Shown here: positions 1 to 5,121 of the stretch, piece by piece
Layout: each line of letters begins with the position of its first letter
How positions within the stretch are numbered: position 1 is the stretch's first letter
Assembly: GCA_910584605.1 (NCBI GenBank)
Contig: CAJUAW010000141.1
Span: 1 to 6,507 of the forward strand
Reading direction: 5' to 3'
From: an uncultured Oscillospiraceae bacterium
GTDB taxonomy: Bacteria; Bacillota_A; Clostridia; Oscillospirales; Oscillospiraceae
Length of the DNA: 6,507 nt
Program-made: the position numbers and the translations under genes
Notes under the pieces: model-generated
The model's database searches: none
Seen by the model: only the letters and a program-made list of their open reading frames with translations
Told to the model about the DNA's origin: nothing

Positions 1-131
1 TGTGCGCCATCGCGGGCGGCTCCGGCGGCGGCAAGCCCGACTCCGCCATGGGCGGCGGCAAGGACCCCCTCATGGTGGACAACGCCCTGGCCATGGTGGA
101 CAACGTGGTGTCCATGAAGCTGGGACTGTGA
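1..131 (+). CDS. alaS: Alanyl-tRNA synthetase, C-terminal end (partial)
   Basis: This is the last 42 codons of a gene entering from the left; it is read in the frame starting at base 3 and stops with TGA at 129-131. The visible residues begin CAIAGGSGGGKPDSAMGGGK. The glycine-rich GGSGGGKPDSAMGGGKD stretch matches the DHHA1-type motif (usually GG.GGGRPD.A.AGG.D) of the C-terminal domain of alanyl-tRNA synthetase, the enzyme that charges tRNA-Ala in the cytoplasm. The following segment, ending MKLGL, fits the end of that domain. A stand-alone DHHA1 protein cannot be excluded because the catalytic and editing domains lie outside the window. No terminator follows, and the next ORF begins three bases after the stop, so the genes downstream are probably cotranscribed. 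Confidence 0.85.
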   Translation, partial: CAIAGGSGGGKPDSAMGGGKDPLMVDNALAMVDNVVSMKLGL

Positions 132-134
132 GCC

Positions 135-668
135 ATGACACGAGACGACTTGAGACGCTTCCAGGGGCTGGACATTGATTTTTCCGCCATTGGCCTTATG
201 CCGCAGGAGAATTTTGCCTACTTTTGTACTCCAGTAAATGCAGAATATGTGGGATGGGTTGGCTGTGACGGCATCCATTTCATTCTCCTGCCGGGGGACG
301 AGCGGGTGTTCTGCGTAGACCCCAGCATGGAGTATTCAGACGAATATGTTCTTCTTGTGGGCGGTAATTTCAGGGAATTTTTGTCATTTGTACTTTACTG
401 CCGGGGTGCGGACCGGCTATCTCAAATCCATTGGATGGATAAGGAGCAGTTCTGCCAGAGCCTGAAGGATGATGAGGAGTGGGTTCGGAAAGACGAAGGG
501 CTTTGGCTGCGGAGAAACACAGCTCTTGCTGCCATCACGAGGGAGTTTGACCTGGTCCCCGCCGACCCCTTTGAGACAGTAAAGGCCCTCCAGGCCGGGT
601 TTGACCCGTCGGTGCTGAAGTTCTCCGATGAGTACTATGACGTGCTGGGCCTGGAGCGGCCCCGCTAA
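135..668 (+). CDS. Uncharacterised 177-aa protein downstream of alaS
   Basis: I do not recognise a named family with certainty. The protein is soluble, acidic, rich in aromatic residues, and has no signal peptide or membrane segment. A core around residues 25-105 (NFAYFCTPVNAEYVGWVGCD, then HFILLPGDERVFCVDP, then FREFLSFVLYC) is followed by a helical part and a C-terminal FSDEYYDVLGLERP. This two-part look, with a compact beta-rich N-terminal half and a 'fixed-length small domain reading on a GCDGIHF strand', is vaguely like SUKH/SMI1-type proteins, but that is a guess. The ATG lies only three bases after the alaS stop and has no Shine-Dalgarno of its own, so translation probably depends on ribosomes finishing alaS. 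Codons in the first two thirds are more AT-rich than in neighbouring genes, which may indicate a separate origin. Confidence 0.75.
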   Translation: MTRDDLRRFQGLDIDFSAIGLMPQENFAYFCTPVNAEYVGWVGCDGIHFILLPGDERVFCVDPSMEYSDEYVLLVGGNFREFLSFVLYCRGADRLSQIHWMDKEQFCQSLKDDEEWVRKDEGLWLRRNTALAAITREFDLVPADPFETVKALQAGFDPSVLKFSDEYYDVLGLERPR

Positions 669-680
669 GGAGAGTTTCCT

Positions 681-1205
681 ATGAACAACAACATTCCTGT
701 GTTCAAATACCACCCCGACCCCTTCGCCACCGGCGTGTTCCGGGAGTTGGAGGAGCCGGCCGCCTGTCCCTGCTGCGGGAAGGAAACCGGTGTCGTCTAC
801 GAAGGCCCCTTCTACTGTGTGGACGAGGTGGAACACCTGTGCCCCGGCTGCATCGCCAGCGGAGCGGCGGCGGAGAAGTACGACGGGGAGTTTCAGGACA
901 GCGCGTCCACCGACGAGGTGGACGACCCCGCCAGGCTGGACGAGCTGGTCCACCGGACCCCGGGCTACTGCGGCTGGCAGCAGGAGTATTGGCGGGCCCA
1001 CTGCGGCGACTTCTGCGCCTACCTGGGAACAGTCGGTTACCCCGAGCTGGAGCGGATGGGTCTGGCGGACGAGGTCCGGGAGACGCTGCTGGACGACTGG
1101 TTTGAGGAGATTTTCACCGACGTGACCAAGGACGGCAGCATGGTGGGCTATCTGTTCCGCTGCCTCCACTGCGGCAGGCACCTGCTGCACATCGACTGCG
1201 ATTAG
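681..1205 (+). CDS. CbrC family (UPF0167) cysteine-rich protein
   Basis: The 174-aa protein starts with FKYHPDPFATGVF (residues 8-20), followed by a CPCCGK motif (C29/C32), GPFYCVDEVEHLCPGCIASG (C54/C57) and AAEKYDGEFQD. These blocks are the hallmark of the CbrC/UPF0167 family. A last CLHCGRH pair (C161/C164) lies near the C terminus. The paired CxxC motifs suggest structural zinc or another metal, although this is inferred. In E. coli, CbrC belongs to the CreBC regulon and has been linked to colicin E2 tolerance; its molecular activity is not established, and nothing here shows that role. The start at 681 is supported by an AAGGAGAG ribosome binding site at 667-674. It lies 12 bases after the previous gene and 16 before the next, so an operon is likely. 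Confidence 0.88.
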   Translation: MNNNIPVFKYHPDPFATGVFRELEEPAACPCCGKETGVVYEGPFYCVDEVEHLCPGCIASGAAAEKYDGEFQDSASTDEVDDPARLDELVHRTPGYCGWQQEYWRAHCGDFCAYLGTVGYPELERMGLADEVRETLLDDWFEEIFTDVTKDGSMVGYLFRCLHCGRHLLHIDCD

Positions 1206-1221
1206 AGAAGGAGGACGTTTT

Positions 1222-1395
1222 ATGCTTCCCCAGGACCCCATGATTCTGCTCAGCTATGTCAACACCAAGCTGCGGGACGAGTACGCCAGCCTGGACGAGC
1301 TGTGCGCCGCCCTGGACGCGGACCGGGAGGAGCTGGTCCGTAAGCTGGAGGGCGTGAACTACACCTACAGCCCGAAGCGGAACCAATTTATTTAA
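1222..1395 (+). CDS. DUF4250 family small protein (57 aa)
   Basis: This short gene encodes 57 residues beginning MLPQDPMILLSYVNTKLRDE and ending YTYSPKRNQFI. The order MLP.DP.ILLS.VNTKLRD, then a short helix with a Leu-Asp-Glu-Leu-Cys segment, then Y.Y....NQF, matches the DUF4250 family as I remember it: small cytoplasmic proteins of Firmicutes of unknown function that look like a miniature helix-turn-helix domain. A near-perfect ribosome binding site, AAGGAGG at 1208-1214, precedes the ATG. It is the last gene of the unit, ending just before a strong intrinsic terminator. No catalytic residues are evident. The family call is fairly secure, but the function is unknown. Confidence 0.88.
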   Translation: MLPQDPMILLSYVNTKLRDEYASLDELCAALDADREELVRKLEGVNYTYSPKRNQFI

Positions 1396-1398
1396 CCA

Positions 1399-1440
1399 AA
1401 GACCGGCTGGTTCAGCGACCAGCCGGTTTTGTAATTTTTT
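1399..1440 (+). terminator. Intrinsic terminator after the DUF4250 gene
   Basis: A perfect 10-bp stem, ACCGGCTGGT (1402-1411) with ACCAGCCGGT (1418-1427), encloses a 6-base loop and is followed by TTTGTAATTTTTT. It begins a few bases after the stop of the small DUF4250 gene and separates the alaS-linked unit from the sigma factor operon. Confidence 0.93.
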
Positions 1441-1512
1441 ATTGGGAAAGCTCAACAATTTCCCTTCCTCAATCGTGTATCAGACGGAAGAACGGAAAGG
1501 AGGCGGGTTCGG

Positions 1513-2004
1513 ATGGGCGCGTATACCCGGGAGGAGATCGAAGCCATTTACCGGCGGCAGTTCAAGCTGGTGTATCAAATCTGCCTGGTGCTGATGAAGA
1601 GCGTGCCCGACGCCGAGGACGCCGCCCAGACCGTCTTTCGCAGGGTGATGGAGCGGGATACGCCCTTTCGTGATCCGGAGCACGAGAAGGCGTGGCTCAT
1701 CGTCACCGCCCGGAACGAATGCCGGGACCAGCTGAAGCACTGGTGGCGCAGGTGCCGGGAGGACGTTTCCGCCCTGGACGCCCTGACCTGGGAGGAGCCG
1801 TCGGACGGTCTGGTCTGGGACCAGGTGGCCGCCCTGCCGGACAAGCACCGGCTGGTGCTCTACCTCCACTACTACCAGGGCTACACCACCGACGAGATCG
1901 CTCAGATGCTGGGGGACAACCCCTCCACGGTGCGTTCCCGGCTGGTCCAGGCCCGGAAAAAGCTGAAATTACGATTGGAGGCGGAAGGCTATGGAACGAC
2001 ATGA
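1513..2004 (+). CDS. ECF-type RNA polymerase sigma factor
   Basis: This 163-aa protein has the two-domain layout of extracytoplasmic-function sigma factors. Region 2 lies at about residues 10-77, with DAEDAAQTVFRRVM at 33-46 as the region 2.2 core-binding helix and the AWLIVTARNECRDQLK block at 60-75 as region 2.3-2.4. A short linker leads to region 4 at about 101-153, where ALPDKHRLVLYLHYYQGYTT and EIAQMLGDNPSTVRSRLVQA form the -35-reading helix-turn-helix. It directs RNA polymerase to a small regulon, presumably an envelope or stress response. The start is well supported by AAAGGAGG at 1496-1503. Its 3' end overlaps the next gene by 14 bases, the usual arrangement with a cognate anti-sigma factor. 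I see no clear promoter in 1441-1495. Confidence 0.95.
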   Translation: MGAYTREEIEAIYRRQFKLVYQICLVLMKSVPDAEDAAQTVFRRVMERDTPFRDPEHEKAWLIVTARNECRDQLKHWWRRCREDVSALDALTWEEPSDGLVWDQVAALPDKHRLVLYLHYYQGYTTDEIAQMLGDNPSTVRSRLVQARKKLKLRLEAEGYGTT

Positions 2005-3088
2005 ATTAAACCGGATGTTCGACCGTCTTGCTCCCACCCCGGAGCAGGAACAGGCCGTGCTGGACCGCCTTCTCCAGACGGAAAGGAAGGGCAGACCTAT
2101 GAAGAAACTGAAAAAATTGACCGTTGTCGGCGTCGCCGCCGCGCTGATGGTTATTTCCTGCGCCGCCGCTGTGGTGACGGGACTGGATCAGCGGCTGATC
2201 GACTACTTCGGCGCGAGGCCGGAACAGGCGGAGCTGCTGGCCTTCGGCGCGGTGCCGGTGGACGTGACGGTGAAGGACAACGGAGCCACGCTCCATGTGA
2301 CTCAGGTGCTGATGGACCGGTACTATATTATGTTTCTGGCTGACTTCACTGCCCCGGAGGGGACGGTGCTGGACGGGGATCGTTATTTTTTCGACACTTC
2401 GGAGGGATTTAAGGATAAACTTTTGGATCGGTCAGGGGAACCCATTGAGATAGAGGGAGGCTGGAGCTTTGGCCCGGAAGTGCTGGACGACGGCGACCCG
2501 ATGGACAACCACCTGTCCCTGCTGTTCCGGCTGACGCTGGACGAAGGAGTCCAGCCGGATTGGGAAATCGGTGGGATATCCATGTATAACGGCGATTTGA
2601 TGCGACATGGGGAAAACCCCTGGGATATTATCACGGTATGGTCCGGCGATTGGTCCTGCGAAGTCCCCTTCACCTGGCAGGACATAGGCCGGAGTATCCA
2701 GCCCAATCAGGTCATCGGACAGCTGGATGGTAGGGATATTACCCTGACGGATATCTATCTGTCCCCTTTGACCCTGAGAATCCGCTACCAGCGGTACCCG
2801 CTGGGTGTTTACCCGCCGCATACAAGAACCCAGCCGATAGATTACCGGTGGAACCACGTGCTGGAGAGCGACAATATAACCCTGACCACCAGAGAAGGCA
2901 GAACGGTTGACCTGATAGTAGAGGGATATGCAGGAACATCGAACTTCTGGGATCATAGAGACATCTATCATTTGGCTGAGATTACCGCCCTGGAGGACCT
3001 GGAGGGTGGCACCCTCAACATCCGCATCGAGGGCGGAAGTGTTGATGTTCCCCTGGACGGTCTGGTCCCGGCGGAATCAGTGAAATAG
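1991..3088 (+). CDS. Probable membrane anti-sigma factor (DUF4179-like)
   Basis: The 365-aa product has a short charged N-terminal segment (about 1-42, ending GRPMKKLKKL), one membrane helix (about 43-63, LTVVGVAAALMVISCAAAVV) and a large, mostly beta-strand extracytoplasmic domain. The first part of that domain (GAVPVDVTVKDNGATLHVTQ, then DRYYIMFLADF) resembles DUF4179 proteins, which are routinely encoded just after ECF sigma genes in clostridia. Known practice and the 14-bp overlap with the sigma gene imply that the cytoplasmic N terminus holds the sigma factor until an outside signal is sensed. No classical zinc anti-sigma H...C..C motif is visible. The ribosome binding site GGAGG (1977-1981) fits the ATG at 1991. 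A second in-frame ATG at 2099 would remove the sigma-binding segment. Codons in the second half are more AT-rich than in the first. Confidence 0.85.
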   Translation: MERHELNRMFDRLAPTPEQEQAVLDRLLQTERKGRPMKKLKKLTVVGVAAALMVISCAAAVVTGLDQRLIDYFGARPEQAELLAFGAVPVDVTVKDNGATLHVTQVLMDRYYIMFLADFTAPEGTVLDGDRYFFDTSEGFKDKLLDRSGEPIEIEGGWSFGPEVLDDGDPMDNHLSLLFRLTLDEGVQPDWEIGGISMYNGDLMRHGENPWDIITVWSGDWSCEVPFTWQDIGRSIQPNQVIGQLDGRDITLTDIYLSPLTLRIRYQRYPLGVYPPHTRTQPIDYRWNHVLESDNITLTTREGRTVDLIVEGYAGTSNFWDHRDIYHLAEITALEDLEGGTLNIRIEGGSVDVPLDGLVPAESVK

Positions 3089-3099
3089 AAAATTTCCTC

Positions 3100-3128
3100 T
3101 TGCATATACTAGGGAGCGGTGGTATAAT
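3100..3128 (+). promoter_or_regulatory. Promoter for a small antisense RNA
   Basis: TTGCAT (3100-3105), a 17-base spacer and a consensus TATAAT (3123-3128) form a strong sigma-A-type promoter, with a start expected near 3133-3136. It lies 12 bases after the anti-sigma stop and points at a terminator only about 45 bases beyond the expected start, so its product must be a short RNA and not an mRNA for the next plus-strand gene. Confidence 0.85.
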
Positions 3129-3143
3129 AAACACTGCCAGAAG

Positions 3144-3154
3144 TCGAGCAGAAT
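3144..3154 (+). repeat. Direct repeat, copy in the small RNA unit
   Basis: TCGAGCAGAAT occurs here and again at 3291-3301 in the same orientation. Because the two copies belong to RNAs transcribed from opposite strands, the repeat makes the two transcripts complementary. This is the design of the DRa/DRb repeats in the pAD1 par locus. Confidence 0.85.
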
Positions 3155-3173
3155 CAAGGCAGACACGCAAAAG

Positions 3174-3203
3174 AAAACCCGGAGGCTGCCACCTCCGGGT
3201 TTT
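3174..3203. terminator. Shared bidirectional terminator
   Basis: A perfect 12-bp inverted repeat, AAAACCCGGAGG (3174-3185) and CCTCCGGGTTTT (3192-3203), has a 6-base loop. On the plus strand it ends the small RNA, and probably any readthrough from the sigma/anti-sigma operon. On the minus strand the U-tract reads TTTTCTTTTG and ends the peptide mRNA. Because both RNAs carry opposite strands of the same hairpin, their loops (CTGCCA and TGGCAG) are complementary and could form the first kissing contact. Confidence 0.9.
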
Positions 3204-3211
3204 CATTGTGC

Positions 3212-3316
3212 TTATGGGTTCTTGCGGCGCCGGCTAAGCCACTTGCTCACATAATTGCCAATTATGCTCGCTCCTACCGACACCAAAAAATCGAGCAGAA
3301 TGTTCAAAGCATTCAC
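3212..3316 (-). CDS. Predicted Fst/par-like type I toxin peptide (31-34 aa)
   Basis: On the minus strand a short ORF encodes (V)NALNILLDFLVSVGASIIG followed by NYVSKWLSRRRKNP. It has one hydrophobic membrane-spanning helix and then a Trp-Leu and a strongly basic tail, with a stop at 3212-3214. This is the form of Fst-family type I toxins (about 30-33 aa, hydrophobic helix, often a WL..R tail), which act at the membrane. The usual mid-helix proline is not seen. The start is either GTG (3314-3316) or, more likely, TTG (3305-3307): AAGGGGGTGA at 3322-3313 is one mismatch from a full Shine-Dalgarno and is well spaced for the TTG. An ATG in another frame (3310-3312) gives only two codons, ending in a TGA that overlaps the TTG. 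Its own promoter, terminator and antisense RNA support a toxin role, but activity is inferred. Confidence 0.75.
   Translation of the reverse strand: MNALNILLDFLVSVGASIIGNYVSKWLSRRRKNP
3291..3301 (+). repeat. Direct repeat, copy inside the toxin reading frame
   Basis: This is the second copy of TCGAGCAGAAT. In the minus-strand mRNA it reads ATTCTGCTCGA and covers codons shortly after the proposed start, which makes it the predicted target of the antisense RNA. The flanking CAAAGC (3305-3310) also resembles the CAAGGC next to the first copy. Confidence 0.85.
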
Positions 3317-3334
3317 CCCCTTCCCGGGGAAGAA
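3312..3334 (-). promoter_or_regulatory. RBS-sequestering hairpin in the toxin mRNA leader
   Basis: In the minus-strand transcript, TTCTTCCCC (3334-3326) can pair with GGGGGTGAA (3320-3312) across a GGGAA loop: nine positions with one mismatch and one G-U pair. The 3' arm contains most of the Shine-Dalgarno, so the stem would hide it. Fst mRNA carries a comparable upstream helix that blocks premature translation before the antitoxin binds. Confidence 0.65.
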
Positions 3335-3343
3335 CCCACAGCG

Positions 3344-3372
3344 ATTATACCAGTTTTCGACACAATCCGCAA
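3344..3372 (-). promoter_or_regulatory. Promoter for the toxin mRNA
   Basis: Read on the minus strand, TTGCGG (3372-3367), a 17-base spacer ending in TGG, and consensus TATAAT (3349-3344) form a good promoter. The start is expected near 3337, giving an mRNA of about 165 nt to the terminator at 3174-3203. The leader is only about 20-30 nt. Confidence 0.82.
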
Positions 3373-3389
3373 GCGGCCCAATAATTTTC

Positions 3390-3417
3390 TTGCAATCCTG
3401 GGAAAATGGGGTAAAAT
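3390..3417 (+). promoter_or_regulatory. Promoter for the HIT gene
   Basis: TTGCAA (3390-3395), a 16-base spacer and TAAAAT (3412-3417) precede the HIT gene, with a start expected near 3424 and a leader of about 25 nt. Its -35 lies 17 bases from the -35 of the divergent toxin promoter, so the two promoters are back to back. Confidence 0.7.
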
Positions 3418-3426
3418 GGTTTTACC
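3410..3426. promoter_or_regulatory. Perfect palindrome over the HIT -10 box
   Basis: GGTAAAA (3410-3416), TGG and TTTTACC (3420-3426) form a perfect 7-bp inverted repeat with a 3-base centre, which covers the whole -10 box and the expected transcription start. The position suits an operator for a repressor; the neighbouring LysR-type regulator is a candidate but not demonstrated. Confidence 0.5.
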
Positions 3427-3448
3427 GACAAACAAAGGAGGTTTTCCC

Positions 3449-3787
3449 ATGTCCGACTGTTTATTCTGTAAAATCATTGCCGGGGAGATTCCGTCCAACA
3501 AGGTCTACGAGGACGACCAGTGCCTGGCCTTCCACGACATCGACCCCCAGGCCCCCACCCACTTCCTGGTAATTCCCAAACCCCACATCGGCTCGGTGGC
3601 CGAGGTGAATGAGGACAACGCCGCCATCGTGGCCCACATCTTCACGGTGATTGCCCAGCAGGCCAAGAAGCTGGGGCTGGACAGCTACCGGGTGGTGTCC
3701 AACATCGGGGACCAGGCGGGGCAGACGGTGCCCCATCTCCACTTCCACGTGCTGTCCGGCCGGGACATGACCTGGCCTCCGGGCTGA
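3449..3787 (+). CDS. HIT (histidine triad) family protein, HinT-like
   Basis: The 112-aa protein has the full HIT domain. CLFCKIIAGEIPSNKVYEDD (4-23) carries the CxxC pair typical of the HinT branch. HFLVIPKPHI at 38-47 follows, and the catalytic triad HLHFH at 96-100 lies near the C terminus, ending WPPG as in bacterial HinT proteins. Such enzymes are cytoplasmic dimers that hydrolyse purine nucleoside phosphoramidates and acyl-adenylates; the exact substrate here is unknown. The ATG at 3449 is chosen because AAAGGAGG (3434-3441) lies 7 bases upstream and homologues start with MSDCLFCKI. The frame remains open upstream to 3206, but that part runs over the toxin locus and is not coding. A LysR-type gene follows after 7 bases, so the two are probably cotranscribed. 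Confidence 0.96.
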   Translation: MSDCLFCKIIAGEIPSNKVYEDDQCLAFHDIDPQAPTHFLVIPKPHIGSVAEVNEDNAAIVAHIFTVIAQQAKKLGLDSYRVVSNIGDQAGQTVPHLHFHVLSGRDMTWPPG

Positions 3788-3794
3788 GCGGGCC

Positions 3795-4727
3795 ATGTTC
3801 GTCAAAAACCCGGACTACTTCCTCACCATCGTCAAGGAGCGGAGCATCTCCCGGGCGGCGGAGCGGCTGTATCTCTCCCAGCCCTACCTGAGCCAGTACC
3901 TGGCCAAGCTGGAGGGCAGCCTGGGGGTGGTCCTGCTGGACCGCTCCCGCTCTCCGTTGCGGCTCACTCCCGCAGGGGAGCTGTTCCACGCCTACCTGGA
4001 GCGCCAGAGCTTTCTGGACCGGCAGCTGGTCAGCGACCTACGGGACCTCCAGAATAAAAAGCGGCCCCTGCTCCACATCGGGGTGTCCCCCTGGCGGGGG
4101 TCTACGCTGCTGCCCGACATCCTGCCCCTGTTTGAGGAGCAGTACCCCGACGTGCAGGTGGTCCTCCACGAGGCCCCGGTGCCCGAGCTGGGGGAGCTGG
4201 CGGCGGCCAATGTTATCGACTTCTGCATCATGCAGACCCCCGGCGATCTGGACGAGCTGACCTATGAGCCGGTGATGCAGGAGCGGATCTTTCTGGCCGG
4301 CCACCGGGAGCACCCCCTCCTCCAGGGGCTGGACAGCAGCTATGACGACCCCAAGCCCTTCCCGGACCTGCGGCTGCTGGAGCATGAGCGGGTGGTGATG
4401 CTCCCCCCGGACTGGCGGCTGTCCAAGCTGCTGTACAACACCTTTTCGGTCCACAGCGTGGAGCCCCAGAACATTTTGATCACTACCAACACTACCACCG
4501 CCATCAACTTGGCGGCGGAGAAGATGGGCTTTGCCTTTTTGCAGGAGAGCGGCGTCTCCCGCACCCCCTACCTGGACCGGCTGGCCTGCTTCACCGTGGG
4601 CGAGCCGCCGCTGACCTGTCCGTTGGCGGTGGTCTACAAGAAGAACGGCTTTCTGTCCCCCGCCGCCCGGACCTTCATCGACCTGGTCAAGGAATTTTAC
4701 AGCCGCTACGACCGGGTGAGCGAATAA
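3795..4727 (+). CDS. LysR-type transcriptional regulator
   Basis: The 310-aa protein has the normal length and layout of LysR regulators. The N-terminal winged helix-turn-helix (about 1-60) contains YFLTIVKERSISRAAERLYL and LSQPYLSQYLAKLEGSLGVV, the standard recognition-helix block, followed by LTPAGE at 57-62. A linker helix leads to the effector-binding domain (about 92-300), which starts LLHIGVSPWRGSTLLPDILP and includes DFCIMQTPGDLDELTYEPVM. The ligand cannot be read from the sequence. The gene starts 7 bases after the HIT stop and has only a weak GAGCGGG ribosome binding site, so translational coupling to HIT is likely. LysR regulators usually sit divergent from their target; this one is downstream of HIT, so its target may be its own operon or something outside the window. 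Confidence 0.96.
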   Translation: MFVKNPDYFLTIVKERSISRAAERLYLSQPYLSQYLAKLEGSLGVVLLDRSRSPLRLTPAGELFHAYLERQSFLDRQLVSDLRDLQNKKRPLLHIGVSPWRGSTLLPDILPLFEEQYPDVQVVLHEAPVPELGELAAANVIDFCIMQTPGDLDELTYEPVMQERIFLAGHREHPLLQGLDSSYDDPKPFPDLRLLEHERVVMLPPDWRLSKLLYNTFSVHSVEPQNILITTNTTTAINLAAEKMGFAFLQESGVSRTPYLDRLACFTVGEPPLTCPLAVVYKKNGFLSPAARTFIDLVKEFYSRYDRVSE

Positions 4728-4755
4728 AAGGTCCCCCCTTGTGGGGGGCCTTTTT
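4727..4755. terminator. Bidirectional terminator between convergent operons
   Basis: AAAGG and CCCCCC (4733-4738) pair with GGGGGG (4743-4748) and CCTTTTT, with a TTGT loop and one bulged T at 4732. T-tracts occur on both strands (TTTTT on plus, CCTTTTATT on minus). It separates the LysR gene from the convergent membrane-protein gene, whose stop lies next to it. Confidence 0.9.
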
Positions 4756-5121
4756 CTACGTAATACGGAACCCTTTCCGTCCAGCCAGCCAGAGCAGGCC
4801 CCCGGCCTGATAGGCGGCGAAGTCCCACCAATCGAAGACGGCCCCCGCCTTCCACAGCGGAGCGGCCGCCTCCCAAACCAGGCCGCAGGCCAGCAGCAGG
4901 GGGACGGTCTGCCTCCAGGAGCGCACCGGCGGCAGGCGGCCCAGACGGAGGAGCAGGTCGGTCCAGGCCGCGATGGCCGCCCCGGCGAAGAGGTCGTTGG
5001 CGTAGCAGGCCAGAAACCAGCCCGCCGGTCCGCCCACCGTCTGGGACAGCCACAGGCGGTTCAGCAGGTAAAATCCGCCCGCCGCCAGCAGGACGGACAG
5101 GTCGAACCGCTTGCCTCTCAC
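4756..5121 (-). CDS. Small multi-spanning membrane protein
   Basis: This gene encodes 121 residues with about four predicted membrane segments (roughly 8-22, 32-58, 71-88 and 99-114). Conserved-looking polar positions lie at membrane borders: CYANDLFAGA (39-48), LVWEAAAPLWKAGAVFDWWD (81-100) and AYQAGG. The ND...G, WE..APL.K..AV.D..D and AY..GG pattern resembles small VanZ-like or related integral membrane proteins, but I cannot assign a named family. The start is GTG at 5119-5121, overlapping the stop of the XRE gene as GTGA, which indicates tight translational coupling and a joint role. Its stop abuts the bidirectional terminator. Because the partner regulator is itself predicted to be membrane-anchored, the two proteins may interact in the membrane; that is inference. 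Confidence 0.82.
   Translation of the reverse strand: MRGKRFDLSVLLAAGGFYLLNRLWLSQTVGGPAGWFLACYANDLFAGAAIAAWTDLLLRLGRLPPVRSWRQTVPLLLACGLVWEAAAPLWKAGAVFDWWDFAAYQAGGLLWLAGRKGFRIT

Larger units (their letters stand above)
3135..3203 (+). ncRNA. Predicted ~70-nt antitoxin RNA (RNA II-like)
   Basis: This transcript is predicted between the strong promoter at 3100-3128 and the terminator at 3174-3203. It contains no plausible ORF with a ribosome binding site. CTGCC (3134-3138) can pair with GGCAG (3158-3162), presenting a 19-base loop that contains TCGAGCAGAAT (3144-3154). That 11-mer is exactly complementary to the peptide mRNA read from the other strand at 3301-3291. The next bases, CAAGGCA (3155-3161), pair with the mRNA over the candidate TTG start codon (3304-3311), with one G-U pair, after a 3-base bulge. 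The RNA would therefore block peptide translation. Its size and logic resemble RNA II (about 65 nt) of the pAD1 par locus. The ends are predicted and untested. Confidence 0.72.

Noticed and set aside
417..1241. Long minus-strand open frame opposite the 177-aa and CbrC genes
   Set aside because: Its translation is low-complexity and matches no family, and it lies opposite a well-supported CbrC family gene with good ribosome binding sites; it is an antisense shadow of GC-rich coding sequence.
3135..3203. Simple readthrough terminator or 5' leader for the HIT gene instead of a separate RNA
   Set aside because: The strong promoter is followed within ~45 bases by the perfect terminator, and the HIT gene has its own promoter at 3390-3417, so a leader role is unlikely.
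3206..3448. N-terminal extension of the HIT protein in the same frame
   Set aside because: The extension runs over the toxin ORF, its promoter and the HIT promoter, has no ribosome binding site, and HIT homologues begin at the ATG at 3449, which has AAAGGAGG.
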